Below, one piece after another: positions 16,318-24,053 of a stretch of 48,918 bases of DNA; position 1 is the stretch's first letter, and every line of letters begins with the position of its first letter. A model generated the notes under the pieces. That model searched no databases and was not told the DNA's origin. It saw only the letters and a program-made list of their open reading frames with translations. Source of the DNA: Paraburkholderia sp. NMBU_R16. Lineage in GTDB: Bacteria > Pseudomonadota > Gammaproteobacteria > Burkholderiales > Burkholderiaceae. The stretch covers positions 1 to 48,918 of the forward strand of contig NZ_JAAAYE010000044.1 in NCBI RefSeq assembly GCF_013282575.1, written 5' to 3'. Made by a program: the position numbers and the translations under genes.

Positions 16318-18669
16318 ATGAATGCAATGGCAAAAATGGCGCCCGGTACACACGGACGTTGGGGTTGGCTTGCGGGGGCGATCTGGTGCTCCGTCGCGGC
16401 TTCGCACGCTTGGGCGGCGGATACGCAGCCCATCGAGTTTCATGTGGCGAGCGCTCCGCTCGAACACGTACTGCTGCAGATCGCAAAGCAGGGACACCTC
16501 GTTCTTTCGTTCGACGCGGCACTGACGCGAGGCCTCGTGTCCCACGCTGTCGACGGCACCATGACGGCAAGGGAGGCGCTCGCCAATGCGCTGATCGGCA
16601 GCCGTCTCGAGCTGATCGATGTAGCGGGCGGTACGCTGACGCTGCGCCCCTCCGGAGCAATGGACGAAGCGGGTTCCGCATCGCCCCCGGCGCACGTGCT
16701 GCCGAAGATCGATGTACTCGCTCGTGCCGATGACGGCTCCGCGACCGAGCAGGGCTTCGTCGTCGAGCGCTCGTCGACAGCCACGCGCACCGACATGGCA
16801 CTCTCCGACGTGCCGCAGTCGGTCGGCGCGGTGAGCCACGACGTGATGACCAGCCAGCAAGCGGTGAGCGCCGCCGATGCGCTCGGCAATGTGAGCGGCG
16901 TCACGTCGCTGTTCGGCTTCAACAACGCAAACTACGACGTCAAAGTGCGCGGCTTTCAGACGAACACGCTGATGGTCGACGGCATGCTCTACGAATCGGA
17001 GGCTTATCCGCCACTGGAGGAGATCGAGCGCGTCGAAGTCATCAAAGGGCCCGTCACGCTGATCGCGGGGGGCGTCCCGTCGGGCGGCATCGTGAATCTT
17101 GTCACGAAGAAGCCCGAGTTCAAGATTCAACGTACGCTGACGACGCAAATCGACTCGAACGGCCAGCGCAGGGCAAGCGTCGACCTTAACGGCATGTTCG
17201 GCGACGGTTCGCATCTTGGCTACCGCTTCGTTGCCGGCGGCGAGTTCGATAACCGCAACTACGGCGGCTATGACGGACAACGCGAGGATTTTGTGGCGCC
17301 ATCGCTGCGCTACCGCGATGGTTCGAACGACATCACGCTAGGGTTCGAATACCATCGCAATCGCTTGCCGATCCTGCCGTACACGGTGGGCGGCCCGGAC
17401 GGCCAACCGCTACCCGGTACGCCGCTCACGCCGGTCAGCGCACCGAGCGACCACATCGCAAATAAATCGACGGAAGCGCATTTGCTCGCAGAACACGACT
17501 TCGGCGACGGCTGGAGCGTGCGTGCGCGAGCGCGGCTGCTGCGCTACGAAACCGAGACCTTTTGGAACGTCCCGTTGGCCGCATTCGACGCCCAAGGCGA
17601 CGTGGGGCTCGATGCAATCAATGCGCGCACGGTCCAGCACCAAGCCACCGTCGCCGGCGAGCTGGCACGCAAGTTCAAGTTGGGCGGCGTTTCCGGCACG
17701 CTCCTCGCTGGCGTCGATTTTTGGCGGCTCGGGTTCGCGAACGATCAGGCACCCGACAACTTCTCGCTTCAGAACCTGTACACGCCCCAACCGCTGCCGA
17801 CGGTGCCGGGCGGGCCGCTTGCACCGCTCGCTTCATTCGATTCGCGGCAGTGGAGCGCCTACGTGCAGGCGCAACTCGAGTTCGGTTCGCGGCTGCGGGT
17901 CCTGGCTTCGATGCGGCACACGAACGTGCTGCTCTCCGATTCGCTCAATCACCTCGATCAGCACAACGGCGCCTGGACGCCCAATCTCGGCGTCAGCTAC
18001 CGGTTGACTCCGTCCGCAACCCTCTATGCGAACTGGCTGCACGGGTTCGATCAGTCGCTCGGCCAACAGACGTCCAGCGGAACGCCGTTGCCGGCAATCC
18101 GTGCCGAGCAGATCGAGGCAGGGGTGAAATTGAACCTGCTCGACGACAAACTGTATGCGACAGCGTCCGTTTATCGTCTGCGCAACGACTTTGCGATTGG
18201 GCCGGACCCGACGAATCCGCTTTTCGCCGTACAGGTACCGGGCCAGCACAGCCGCGGGTTCGAGTTCGATTTGCAAGGGCAAGCGCTGCCAGGCTGGAAC
18301 GTGATCGGCACGCTGGCCGTGGCGAGCTCCAGCGCGGGCGGTGACAGCGGCGCCTCCCCAGCAGTCCCGGCTCGCAGCGCGAGCCTCTGGAGCACCTACG
18401 CGTTCAGCAAGGACCCGACGCGCGGCTGGGGCGTCGGCGGCGGAATCTTTGGCCATTCGCGCCAGCCGACGGATTTGCCTGGCTACTCGCTGCCCGGCAA
18501 TGCGCGCGTCGATACAACCGTCTTCTATCGCGCCAAGCACTGGTCGGCACAACTGGGCGTGAAGAATGTGTTCGACCGGCGCCTTTACGGCGCGTCGATG
18601 CACGCGATCTACATACCGGTGCTGCCGGGCCGCACCTTCGTACTGACGACGACGTTCGATTTGGGTTGA
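16318..18669 (+). CDS. TonB-dependent siderophore receptor with N-terminal signalling (STN) domain
   Basis: The protein is about 783 residues. A signal peptide ends near HAWA-AD (residue 34). The STN domain spans about residues 38-95 (IEFHVASAPLEHVLLQIAKQ, then LVSHAVDGTMTAREALANAL). The plug has DVPQSVGAVSHDVM and IERVEVIKGP, followed by the 22-strand barrel ending in the aromatic-rich TFVLTTTFDLG. STN-bearing receptors of the FecA/FpvA type take up ferric chelates and signal to a FecR/FecI pair, which lies just upstream here. Siderophore synthesis genes are absent, so it may scavenge a foreign siderophore. The ATG at 16318 has no strong Shine-Dalgarno sequence. Confidence 0.93.
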   Translation: MNAMAKMAPGTHGRWGWLAGAIWCSVAASHAWAADTQPIEFHVASAPLEHVLLQIAKQGHLVLSFDAALTRGLVSHAVDGTMTAREALANALIGSRLELIDVAGGTLTLRPSGAMDEAGSASPPAHVLPKIDVLARADDGSATEQGFVVERSSTATRTDMALSDVPQSVGAVSHDVMTSQQAVSAADALGNVSGVTSLFGFNNANYDVKVRGFQTNTLMVDGMLYESEAYPPLEEIERVEVIKGPVTLIAGGVPSGGIVNLVTKKPEFKIQRTLTTQIDSNGQRRASVDLNGMFGDGSHLGYRFVAGGEFDNRNYGGYDGQREDFVAPSLRYRDGSNDITLGFEYHRNRLPILPYTVGGPDGQPLPGTPLTPVSAPSDHIANKSTEAHLLAEHDFGDGWSVRARARLLRYETETFWNVPLAAFDAQGDVGLDAINARTVQHQATVAGELARKFKLGGVSGTLLAGVDFWRLGFANDQAPDNFSLQNLYTPQPLPTVPGGPLAPLASFDSRQWSAYVQAQLEFGSRLRVLASMRHTNVLLSDSLNHLDQHNGAWTPNLGVSYRLTPSATLYANWLHGFDQSLGQQTSSGTPLPAIRAEQIEAGVKLNLLDDKLYATASVYRLRNDFAIGPDPTNPLFAVQVPGQHSRGFEFDLQGQALPGWNVIGTLAVASSSAGGDSGASPAVPARSASLWSTYAFSKDPTRGWGVGGGIFGHSRQPTDLPGYSLPGNARVDTTVFYRAKHWSAQLGVKNVFDRRLYGASMHAIYIPVLPGRTFVLTTTFDLG

Positions 18670-18694
18670 CGCGGCACGATCTTGCGCGGCCGTG

Positions 18695-18973
18695 CTAGTG
18701 AAGCGTCGCCGTCGCGGGCCGCTCGTCTCCGAACAGGAGATGCCCGCTTTGCACAGTACTACCCATGGCATCGAGGAATTGGGCGGCCGCGTGCGCGCTG
18801 AAGCGGATGGTTCGCTCGGCAAAGCACGGGCGCTCGTCCTCACGCATCAAATCGATGACGACGACGGAAATTTCGCCGGACGAGTGCAAGACCATCGAGA
18901 CCGGTACGGATACATTCACAGCTTCGTCCGGCGATTCGCATACATCGGACGGTTCTTCATTCTCAAAAATCAC
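18695..18973 (-). CDS. Hypothetical protein, 92 residues
   Basis: The frame starts at GTG 18973, nine bases after GGAG, and converges on the receptor gene. Its sequence looks protein-like: alternating hydrophobic strands (VSVPVSMVL, EISVVVIDLM) followed by a helix (SAHAAAQFLDAM). There are no signal peptide, membrane segment or known motifs. I do not recognise the family. It is probably a small cytoplasmic alpha/beta protein. A longer frame on the opposite strand (18692-19099) has a less protein-like composition, so I favour this one. Confidence 0.5.
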   Translation of the reverse strand: MIFENEEPSDVCESPDEAVNVSVPVSMVLHSSGEISVVVIDLMREDERPCFAERTIRFSAHAAAQFLDAMGSTVQSGHLLFGDERPATATLH

Positions 18974-19164
18974 CCGGACATTCTCCGTTTCCAGTGTTGT
19001 TCGCCCACCGCGCCGATTATCCGCACGCGCACTCGCGTCGCGATGGGACAGGACGAAATGCCGAAGACGCTGGCGAAGCCGCTCCCCGGCCGGGCATAGC
19101 CGAATAGCGCGATGGGCTGGATGGCAACAGGCGTTCGAACCGCAAGCCGAACCGTCGCTCGGTT

Positions 19165-19181
19165 TATCCGGTTTCCGGATA
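19165..19181. promoter_or_regulatory. HipB-like operator TATCC-N7-GGATA
   Basis: The sequence TATCCGG-TTT-CCGGATA is a perfect 7-bp inverted repeat about 60 bases upstream of hipB. E. coli HipB binds TATCC-N8-GGATA; this site has the same half-sites with a 7-base spacer. A further GGATA half-site lies at 19229-19233, directly before the gene. This supports autoregulation of hipBA. Confidence 0.65.
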
Positions 19182-19190
19182 CTCTGTGAA

Positions 19191-19207
19191 TAGCTGAATT
19201 TCAGCTA
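19191..19207. repeat. Inverted repeat TAGCTGAA-T-TTCAGCTA in the hipBA promoter
   Basis: Perfect 8-bp arms with one central base lie 9 bases downstream of the HipB-like operator. A further TAGCTG half-site is at 19217-19222. The right arm runs into TAAAAT (19206-19211), a possible -10 element, so occupancy would affect transcription. It differs from the TATCC/GGATA type and may bind another factor. Confidence 0.5.
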
Positions 19208-19239
19208 AAATACAAATAGCTGTTTTTCGGATACATGCT

Positions 19240-19503
19240 ATGCCCTCGATCCTGCCGTCTCAATCGCTTGTGACTGCCTTGCAGTTGGGCCAACTATTAA
19301 AGGCTGCCCGCAAGCGTCGCAAACTCACGCAAGCGGCAGTGGCGGCCCGCTTGGGCCTGAGCCAGAACCGTGTGTCCTACCTGGAACAGCACCCGGACGA
19401 CATCAGCTTCAAACAATTGCTGAGCTGGTGCGCGGCCGTCGGGCTGGAGCTACGGTTGGGGGAACGTGCAAGCCTCGACCCGGCACACAAAACGGAGTGG
19501 TGA
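19240..19503 (+). CDS. hipB: HipB-type antitoxin (XRE repressor)
   Basis: The 87-residue protein has an HTH_3 domain (LGQLLKAARKRRKLTQAAVAARLGLSQNRVSYLEQHP). The C-terminus ends in Trp, as does E. coli HipB, whose last residue docks in HipA. HipB represses the operon and neutralises HipA. ATG 19240 lies just after an AT-rich promoter region with a HipB-like operator. The stop is one base from the hipA start. Confidence 0.92.
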   Translation: MPSILPSQSLVTALQLGQLLKAARKRRKLTQAAVAARLGLSQNRVSYLEQHPDDISFKQLLSWCAAVGLELRLGERASLDPAHKTEW

Positions 19504-19504
19504 T

Positions 19505-20854
19505 ATGGGGCGACGCTCGCACAGTCAAACGTTGACGCTCTGGGCCAACGGCGAATACGTTGGCCGCTGGACCATCACGGCCCGTGGCGGCATGGAACTG
19601 CAATACGACGCGCACTGGCTCGCTTCTCCGCATGGACGGCCAATCTCCGTATCGCTGCCTTTTAATTTCAATAACGAACCATTGAGAGGCGACAGCGTCG
19701 CCCATTATTTCGAGGGCCTGCTCCCTGACAGCGGTGCTATCCGCAAGCGGGTTGCAGCGCGTTTCAAGACAGGCTCCACCGACGCTTTCGATCTCTTGGC
19801 TGCCATCGGTCGCGATTGCGTGGGCGCGCTACAACTGCTGCCAGAAGGCGAGTTGCCGTCAGGCGTCGAGCGCATCGACGGCGTTGTCACGGACGACGAA
19901 GCGATCGAGCGCCATCTGCTAGAAGTCGTCACTCCGGACCGCTTCGCCGGCGCCATGGACCCTGACGATGACTTCCGAATATCACTTGCGGGCGCGCAAG
20001 AGAAAGACGCCTTTTTGTGGTGGGACGGCAAATGGATGAAGCCGCGCGGCGCCACGCCCACGACGCATATATTCAAGCTGCCTCTTGGTTTGGTCGGCGG
20101 CCGGCAAGCGGATTTCAGCACGTCAGTGGACAACGAGTGGATCTGCTTGCGGATCTTCAAGGCATACGGTCTGCCCACAGCGCAAGCGCGTATCGCCACG
20201 TTCGGCAAGCAACGGGTACTCATCGTGGAGCGATTCGATCGCTCGATCTCGTCCGATACCACGCGTGTGTTCCGGCTCATCCAGGAAGACTTCTGTCAAG
20301 CCACCGGAACGTCACCGCTCATCAAATATGAGAGCGAAGGCGGGCCCGGCCTCGGACAACTATTCGCGCTCTTGCAGCAGTCCGTGAATGCGGAGCGTGA
20401 CATGCGCACCGTCATGGCTTCCCAAATTCTCTTCTGGATGCTGCGCGCTCCGGACGGTCATGCCAAGAATTTCAGCATCCAACTGCAGCCTGGTCCAGCC
20501 GCCCGGTATCTGCTGACGCCTATTTATGACGTCATGTCGGCGTACCCGGTCATCGGTGACGGGACCAACCACTGGGACGTGCAGCAGCTCAAGCTAGCCA
20601 TGGCACTACTCGGCAAGAACCGGCACTATCAAATGCACACTATCCTGCGCCGCCACTTCAACAGCACAGCAAGAAAGGTGGGGTATGGGGAAAACGCCGA
20701 GCCGTTGCTTCAGGAGCTGATCGCACGCACGCCGGCGGTGATAGCGGAGGTTCAGGCAGACTTGCCTCATGGGTTTTCGCAGGAGGTCGCCGATAAGGTG
20801 CTTCGCGGGCTATCGAGCGCCGCACAGGCGCTTGAACGTATGCCGCCGATTTGA
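19505..20854 (+). CDS. hipA: HipA-type serine/threonine kinase toxin
   Basis: The protein is 449 residues, close to E. coli HipA (440). It has the N-terminal HipA_N/couple-hipA region and then the kinase. Visible motifs are ISLAGAQEKDAF, with Ser160 at the place of the autophosphorylated Ser150 of E. coli. The catalytic loop is APDGHAKNFS (Asp317, Asn322), and the metal-binding YDV is at 341-343. VERFDR is also present. E. coli HipA phosphorylates GltX and causes persistence. All key residues are present, so an active kinase is expected. It is tightly linked to hipB, and the AT-rich control region differs from its neighbours, hinting at transfer. Confidence 0.94.
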   Translation: MGRRSHSQTLTLWANGEYVGRWTITARGGMELQYDAHWLASPHGRPISVSLPFNFNNEPLRGDSVAHYFEGLLPDSGAIRKRVAARFKTGSTDAFDLLAAIGRDCVGALQLLPEGELPSGVERIDGVVTDDEAIERHLLEVVTPDRFAGAMDPDDDFRISLAGAQEKDAFLWWDGKWMKPRGATPTTHIFKLPLGLVGGRQADFSTSVDNEWICLRIFKAYGLPTAQARIATFGKQRVLIVERFDRSISSDTTRVFRLIQEDFCQATGTSPLIKYESEGGPGLGQLFALLQQSVNAERDMRTVMASQILFWMLRAPDGHAKNFSIQLQPGPAARYLLTPIYDVMSAYPVIGDGTNHWDVQQLKLAMALLGKNRHYQMHTILRRHFNSTARKVGYGENAEPLLQELIARTPAVIAEVQADLPHGFSQEVADKVLRGLSSAAQALERMPPI

Positions 20855-20985
20855 TGCGGGCCGCCCGCACATGTGCGGCGCTCCCTGTGCGATGGTGAGA
20901 AGAAAGAACACACTGCCGTCTCGTGTGACTCACGATGTTCCTCCTCTTTGGAATCGCCAGCGAGCGCAATCTTGTTCGTGCCCAA

Positions 20986-21693
20986 TTATCTATCGATCTT
21001 CGCGAGCACCGCATCGACGATACGGTCGCAGTGCGCCCCTCCGAACGAGAACACCTCCCCCTCCGCTAGATCGAGCGCTCTCGCCAGCGACTCGCGCAGC
21101 ATGCTGCGTGCGCGGAAGTGGCGCGAACGTACCGTCGCTTCCGGAATATCCAGGTACTGGGCCGTCTCCTCGACGCTGAGCTCCTCCACGCAGCGCAGCA
21201 CGAAAACGACGCGATACGCCTGCGGCAACGCGTCGAGCTTGCGTTCGAGCAGTGAGCGGATTTCACTGCGTTGCAAAGCTTCGTCAGGGGCATCCGCGCC
21301 CTCTGTGTCGGCCATGTCATGCTCCGTTCCGTCGCTGTCCGTCATGCTGAACATTGGCGCCACGTTGTTTCGGCGAGCCTGGCGCCGTTGCCGCCCCATA
21401 CACTCGTTGAGCACGAGGCGCGACAGCCAGGTCGCGAGCGACGCCTGCGCGCGATACCCGCCGATTGCCTTGTAGGCGGCCAGATAGGCATCCTGCAACG
21501 CATCCTCGGCCTCGGCGTCGTCGCGCAAGACGGCTCGCGCGAGACGGTAGAGCCGCCGGTTGTGATGCCGCATCATCTGAACGAACGCGGTCCGATCGCC
21601 GGCCGCGATCAGCCGCGCGAGCGCGGCATCGTGCTGCCGTCCGAGCGCCGACATCAATACCGCTTCGGCGTCACTTCGTGTTGCGCCGTTCAT
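20986..21693 (-). CDS. ECF sigma factor (RpoE-like), last gene of a DUF4142-cupredoxin unit
   Basis: The 235-residue protein has region 2 (FVQMMRHHNRRLYRLARAVLRDDAEAEDALQDAYLAAYKAIGGYRAQASLATWLSRLVLNE) and region 4 (LPQAYRVVFVLRCVEELSVEETAQYLDIPEATVRSRHFRARSMLRESLA). A C-terminal tail of about 35 residues ends in CDRIVDAVLAKIDR. Unusually for an ECF gene, it lies last in its operon, behind a DUF4142 gene and a cupredoxin gene, and its start overlaps the cupredoxin end by 23 bases. No anti-sigma gene is adjacent. Control may come through the tail or a distant partner. Confidence 0.92.
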   Translation of the reverse strand: MNGATRSDAEAVLMSALGRQHDAALARLIAAGDRTAFVQMMRHHNRRLYRLARAVLRDDAEAEDALQDAYLAAYKAIGGYRAQASLATWLSRLVLNECMGRQRRQARRNNVAPMFSMTDSDGTEHDMADTEGADAPDEALQRSEIRSLLERKLDALPQAYRVVFVLRCVEELSVEETAQYLDIPEATVRSRHFRARSMLRESLARALDLAEGEVFSFGGAHCDRIVDAVLAKIDR

Positions 21694-22030
21694 GTCCTTT
21701 CTCCACGATGAGGGTCGCTTTCATTGTCGGATGGAGTGTGCACCCATAAGGATAGGTGCCGGGAGCCCGCGCGACATAGCGCCACCGATGGCCCGGTTCG
21801 ATCGTTCGGGAATCGAAACGGCCCGTGGCGGTAGCGGTATGCGCGACGAGATCCTTGTTGACCCATACGATTTCGTCGCCCGCCTGGACCGTGACCGACG
21901 CAGGCGAGAATTGCATCCCCTCGATCGTCACGATATGTTCGGCAGCCGAGGCTGGGTGCGTGCCGAGCAACAGGCAGACCGCTGCGGCAGCAGACAGCGC
22001 CGCCCGTGCGAGCCACGCATTCGAGGACAT
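21671..22030 (-). CDS. Exported cupredoxin-like copper protein
   Basis: The 119-residue protein has a signal peptide ending near ASAAEH (residue 30). A plastocyanin/pseudoazurin-type fold follows: FSPASVTVQAGDEIVWVNKD, then AHTAT and YPYGCTLHPTMKATLIV. The type 1 copper ligands are visible as His64, Cys97, His100 and Met103. It would act in the periplasm as an electron carrier or copper-binding protein. The start at 22030 is one base after the DUF4142 stop. Its 3' end overlaps the sigma gene. Confidence 0.9.
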   Translation of the reverse strand: MSSNAWLARAALSAAAAVCLLLGTHPASAAEHIVTIEGMQFSPASVTVQAGDEIVWVNKDLVAHTATATGRFDSRTIEPGHRWRYVARAPGTYPYGCTLHPTMKATLIVEKGHERRNTK

Positions 22031-22031
22031 G

Positions 22032-22574
22032 TCATTCCCCCTTGTTCGCCAGCTCGGTCTGAAGCTGCCGCGCGTGCTCGAGGTGAGCGACAAAGGCTGG
22101 CCGAACCTTGACGAGCAACGCCTTCAGGTCGGCATTTTGCGCATCCGGAATCAGTGTCTTGTCGACGGCGTCGAGCACCGCCTCGTGATAGGCCACTTCG
22201 TGATCGACATAAGCTTTGTCGAATGCCGCGCCCTTGAGTTTCTTCAGCTTCGCGAGGTTTTCGTCGCCGCCTTGCTTCAACGCGCGGCTCGTGGGATTGT
22301 CCTCCGGCGTCACGTTGAGCCGGTGGACGAGATCGACCGCCGATTTATTGACGCTGCTGTGGTCGGTCACCATCAGATGCGCAAAGCTTTTGACGTCCTT
22401 GTTATGGCTTCGTGCGCCGGCGAGCTTTCCGGCATCGATATCGACTTGGTTTGCCGTCACGACGATCGCGGCGATTTGCGGATCCGTCGGGGCGGCAACG
22501 GCTTGCTGGGCGTGCGCGTCGATTGTCAGCAGCGAGAAAACAGCGAGTGCCGCGGCGTATGGGATGTGCTTCAT
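22032..22574 (-). CDS. DUF4142 (ferritin-like fold) exported protein
   Basis: The 180-residue protein has a signal peptide ending at AHAQ (about residue 23). The DUF4142 helical bundle follows, with ANQVDIDAGKLAGARSHNKDVKSFAHLMVTDH, then FDKAYVDHEVAYHEAVLDAVDK and a His-containing last helix. The family is periplasmic and ferritin-like in fold, with no settled function. Conserved His and Glu positions suggest metal or redox chemistry. It opens the operon with cupredoxin and the ECF sigma gene. An ECF-type promoter is visible upstream at 22642-22670. Confidence 0.9.
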   Translation of the reverse strand: MKHIPYAAALAVFSLLTIDAHAQQAVAAPTDPQIAAIVVTANQVDIDAGKLAGARSHNKDVKSFAHLMVTDHSSVNKSAVDLVHRLNVTPEDNPTSRALKQGGDENLAKLKKLKGAAFDKAYVDHEVAYHEAVLDAVDKTLIPDAQNADLKALLVKVRPAFVAHLEHARQLQTELANKGE

Positions 22575-22641
22575 GTTGGGTCTCCGGGTGAGCGGACAGC
22601 GACATTCGGCTCGATGAGCCGGTTCGCCGTCCATGCGCCGA

Positions 22642-22670
22642 TAGATGTCCTATCCGATCGGCGCGTTCCC
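22642..22670 (-). promoter_or_regulatory. ECF-type promoter for the DUF4142-cupredoxin-sigma operon
   Basis: On the minus strand the -35-like GGGAAC and the -10-like CATCTA are 17 bases apart. GGAAC-type -35 boxes are typical of ECF sigma factors. Two other promoters in this block have the same geometry. Transcription would begin about 60 bases before the DUF4142 start. The adjacent sigma factor may read it. Confidence 0.45.
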
Positions 22671-22717
22671 ACTTTTTTCGAAGACGACCCGTCCCGCGTG
22701 CCGGAGGCACGTGCGCA

Positions 22718-23089
22718 TCAGGGTTTGGCGATATGCCAGACGCCTTTGACGCCGTCGCCGTTCTTGTCGCCGGGCTTGGCGTCTTTCGAGAAACGATACA
22801 GCCGGTGCCCGTTGTAGGCCCATTGTTGCTTGCCGTCCGCGGTCTTCACGAGCGTCCAGTTGCCGCTCGCTTTGTCGTAGTCGTCCGCTTTCGCTGCGGG
22901 CCAGATGGTCGCGCATTGGTCTTTGCATGCGCTCGCACCGTCCGCCGCCTTCGCGTCCGCATCGAAGGTATAAAGCGTCATGCCGTCTTCGTCCACCAGC
23001 ATGCCATTGGCTGTTTTCGGTTGTTCGGCAAGAGCTGCAACGGGAATAGCGCATGCCACGGCGGCAACGCAGGCGAGGGATTTGATCAT
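22718..23089 (-). CDS. COG4315-type secreted repeat protein
   Basis: The 123-residue protein has a signal peptide (cleavage near ALAEQ). It carries the two-repeat COG4315 pattern: GMTLYTFDAD with a Cys pair in ACKDQCATIWPA, then QQWAYNGHRLYRFSKDAKPGDKNGDGVKGVWHIAKP. These small periplasmic proteins are common in Burkholderiales, often beside ECF sigma/anti-sigma genes. Their function is unknown. The two Cys suggest a disulfide. It lies just beyond the anti-sigma gene with its own ECF-like promoter (23180-23208). Confidence 0.88.
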   Translation of the reverse strand: MIKSLACVAAVACAIPVAALAEQPKTANGMLVDEDGMTLYTFDADAKAADGASACKDQCATIWPAAKADDYDKASGNWTLVKTADGKQQWAYNGHRLYRFSKDAKPGDKNGDGVKGVWHIAKP

Positions 23090-23179
23090 GTTGTTCTCCG
23101 TTCGATTGCAAAGATCATGAGTCGAATCGGCGAATGCCGGCTGCATATCATGTGCAGCCGACGTTCGCAATCCATGCGA

Positions 23180-23208
23180 TAAACGGATTCGATAGCGCCG
23201 CTATTCCA
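23180..23208 (-). promoter_or_regulatory. ECF-type promoter for the COG4315 gene
   Basis: On the minus strand TGGAAT and CGTTTA are separated by 17 bases, about 90 bases before the COG4315 start. This closely matches the promoter ahead of the sigma/anti-sigma operon (GGGAAT-N17-CGTTAA). I infer that the same ECF sigma factor reads both. Confidence 0.55.
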
Positions 23209-23228
23209 TGCGCCGTCAATTTAGTTGG

Positions 23229-24053
23229 TCATTGCCACGATTCGGGCTTGCCGCCGAGCGCGCTGCACACTTCGATCGCGATCGCGCGCAGCTTCGCCTC
23301 GGATATCGGGCCCGACAATGCGTAGCCGAGGTGATCGCTGACCCAATAGAACGTACGGCGATCGCCGTCGCGCAACAGCCGGAACGCCGTTTCATCAGTG
23401 GGAATGCGCGTGACATAAAGCGTGAGGCGCGCACCCGAGGCACTCTCGTACATGAACTGTGCGGCCGGCCCCGCTTCGCCCGGCAACAGACGCCCGCCGA
23501 CGAGCGAGTAGCCGTACTCCCGGAGCGACGGCACGGACAGCGGCTTGCCGAGCCGTTTCGACAGCCAGCTCATCAAATGCGCCTCGTCGCCCGCCCCTAC
23601 TTCGACCGGATGACGGACTTCCGGCGCATAGACGGCATACGCGATATCGGCACGACGCGCGAACGTCGCCGGCTCCTGATGCCGCCGCAGCTCGGGCATC
23701 AATGTACTCGCCATGACACCGATGGCGATCCCTGCGGCCAGCCAGCCCGCGGCAAGTGCCATGCGCCGCGGCCACGCGGTACGCGCGCGCAGCACGATCA
23801 CCGGAGCGACGCCCTCTTCCGGCGCGTTGCACAGGGCGCGCAGCGCCGCTTTTTGCGCTCGCCATGCGGCCACGCGTGCCTTTGCTTCGGGATCGTGCTC
23901 GAGTGCCGACAGCACCGCTGCACGATGCGTTTCGTTCAACTCCCCGTCGACGAACGCGCCGAGCATCTGCGAATCGATGCCCGCTTCACCTGCTTTGTCC
24001 GCTTTGCCCGCTTTACCCGCTTCCGGCCCGGAATCGCGATGGTCGTCGTTCAT
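23229..24053 (-). CDS. Anti-sigma factor (membrane-anchored, zinc-finger-less)
   Basis: The 274-residue protein begins with a Lys/Gly/Ala-rich stretch, then the cytoplasmic anti-sigma region (GAFVDGELNETHRAAVLSALEHDPEAKARVAAWRAQKAALRAL). One transmembrane segment (about residues 97-115) precedes a periplasmic sensor part (residues 120-274). The HxxxCxxC motif of ZAS anti-sigmas is absent. Its ATG overlaps the stop of the sigma gene (ATGA), the standard sigma/anti-sigma coupling. It should hold the sigma factor until an envelope signal is sensed. Confidence 0.88.
   Translation of the reverse strand: MNDDHRDSGPEAGKAGKADKAGEAGIDSQMLGAFVDGELNETHRAAVLSALEHDPEAKARVAAWRAQKAALRALCNAPEEGVAPVIVLRARTAWPRRMALAAGWLAAGIAIGVMASTLMPELRRHQEPATFARRADIAYAVYAPEVRHPVEVGAGDEAHLMSWLSKRLGKPLSVPSLREYGYSLVGGRLLPGEAGPAAQFMYESASGARLTLYVTRIPTDETAFRLLRDGDRRTFYWVSDHLGYALSGPISEAKLRAIAIEVCSALGGKPESWQ

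Noticed and set aside
18672-18694. GCACG/CGTGC stem between the receptor and the 92-residue gene
   Set aside because: The arms are only 5 bp with a loop of about ten bases and no T-run, so it is too weak for a terminator call.
18692-19099. Plus-strand frame after the receptor gene
   Set aside because: The minus-strand 92-residue frame at the same place has better protein-like sequence and a ribosome site. The plus-strand one looks like its shadow.
20865-20878. Palindrome CCGCACATGTGCGG after hipA
   Set aside because: It has no T-run, no clear link to a promoter and is short for such G+C-rich DNA. I would not call it a regulatory site.
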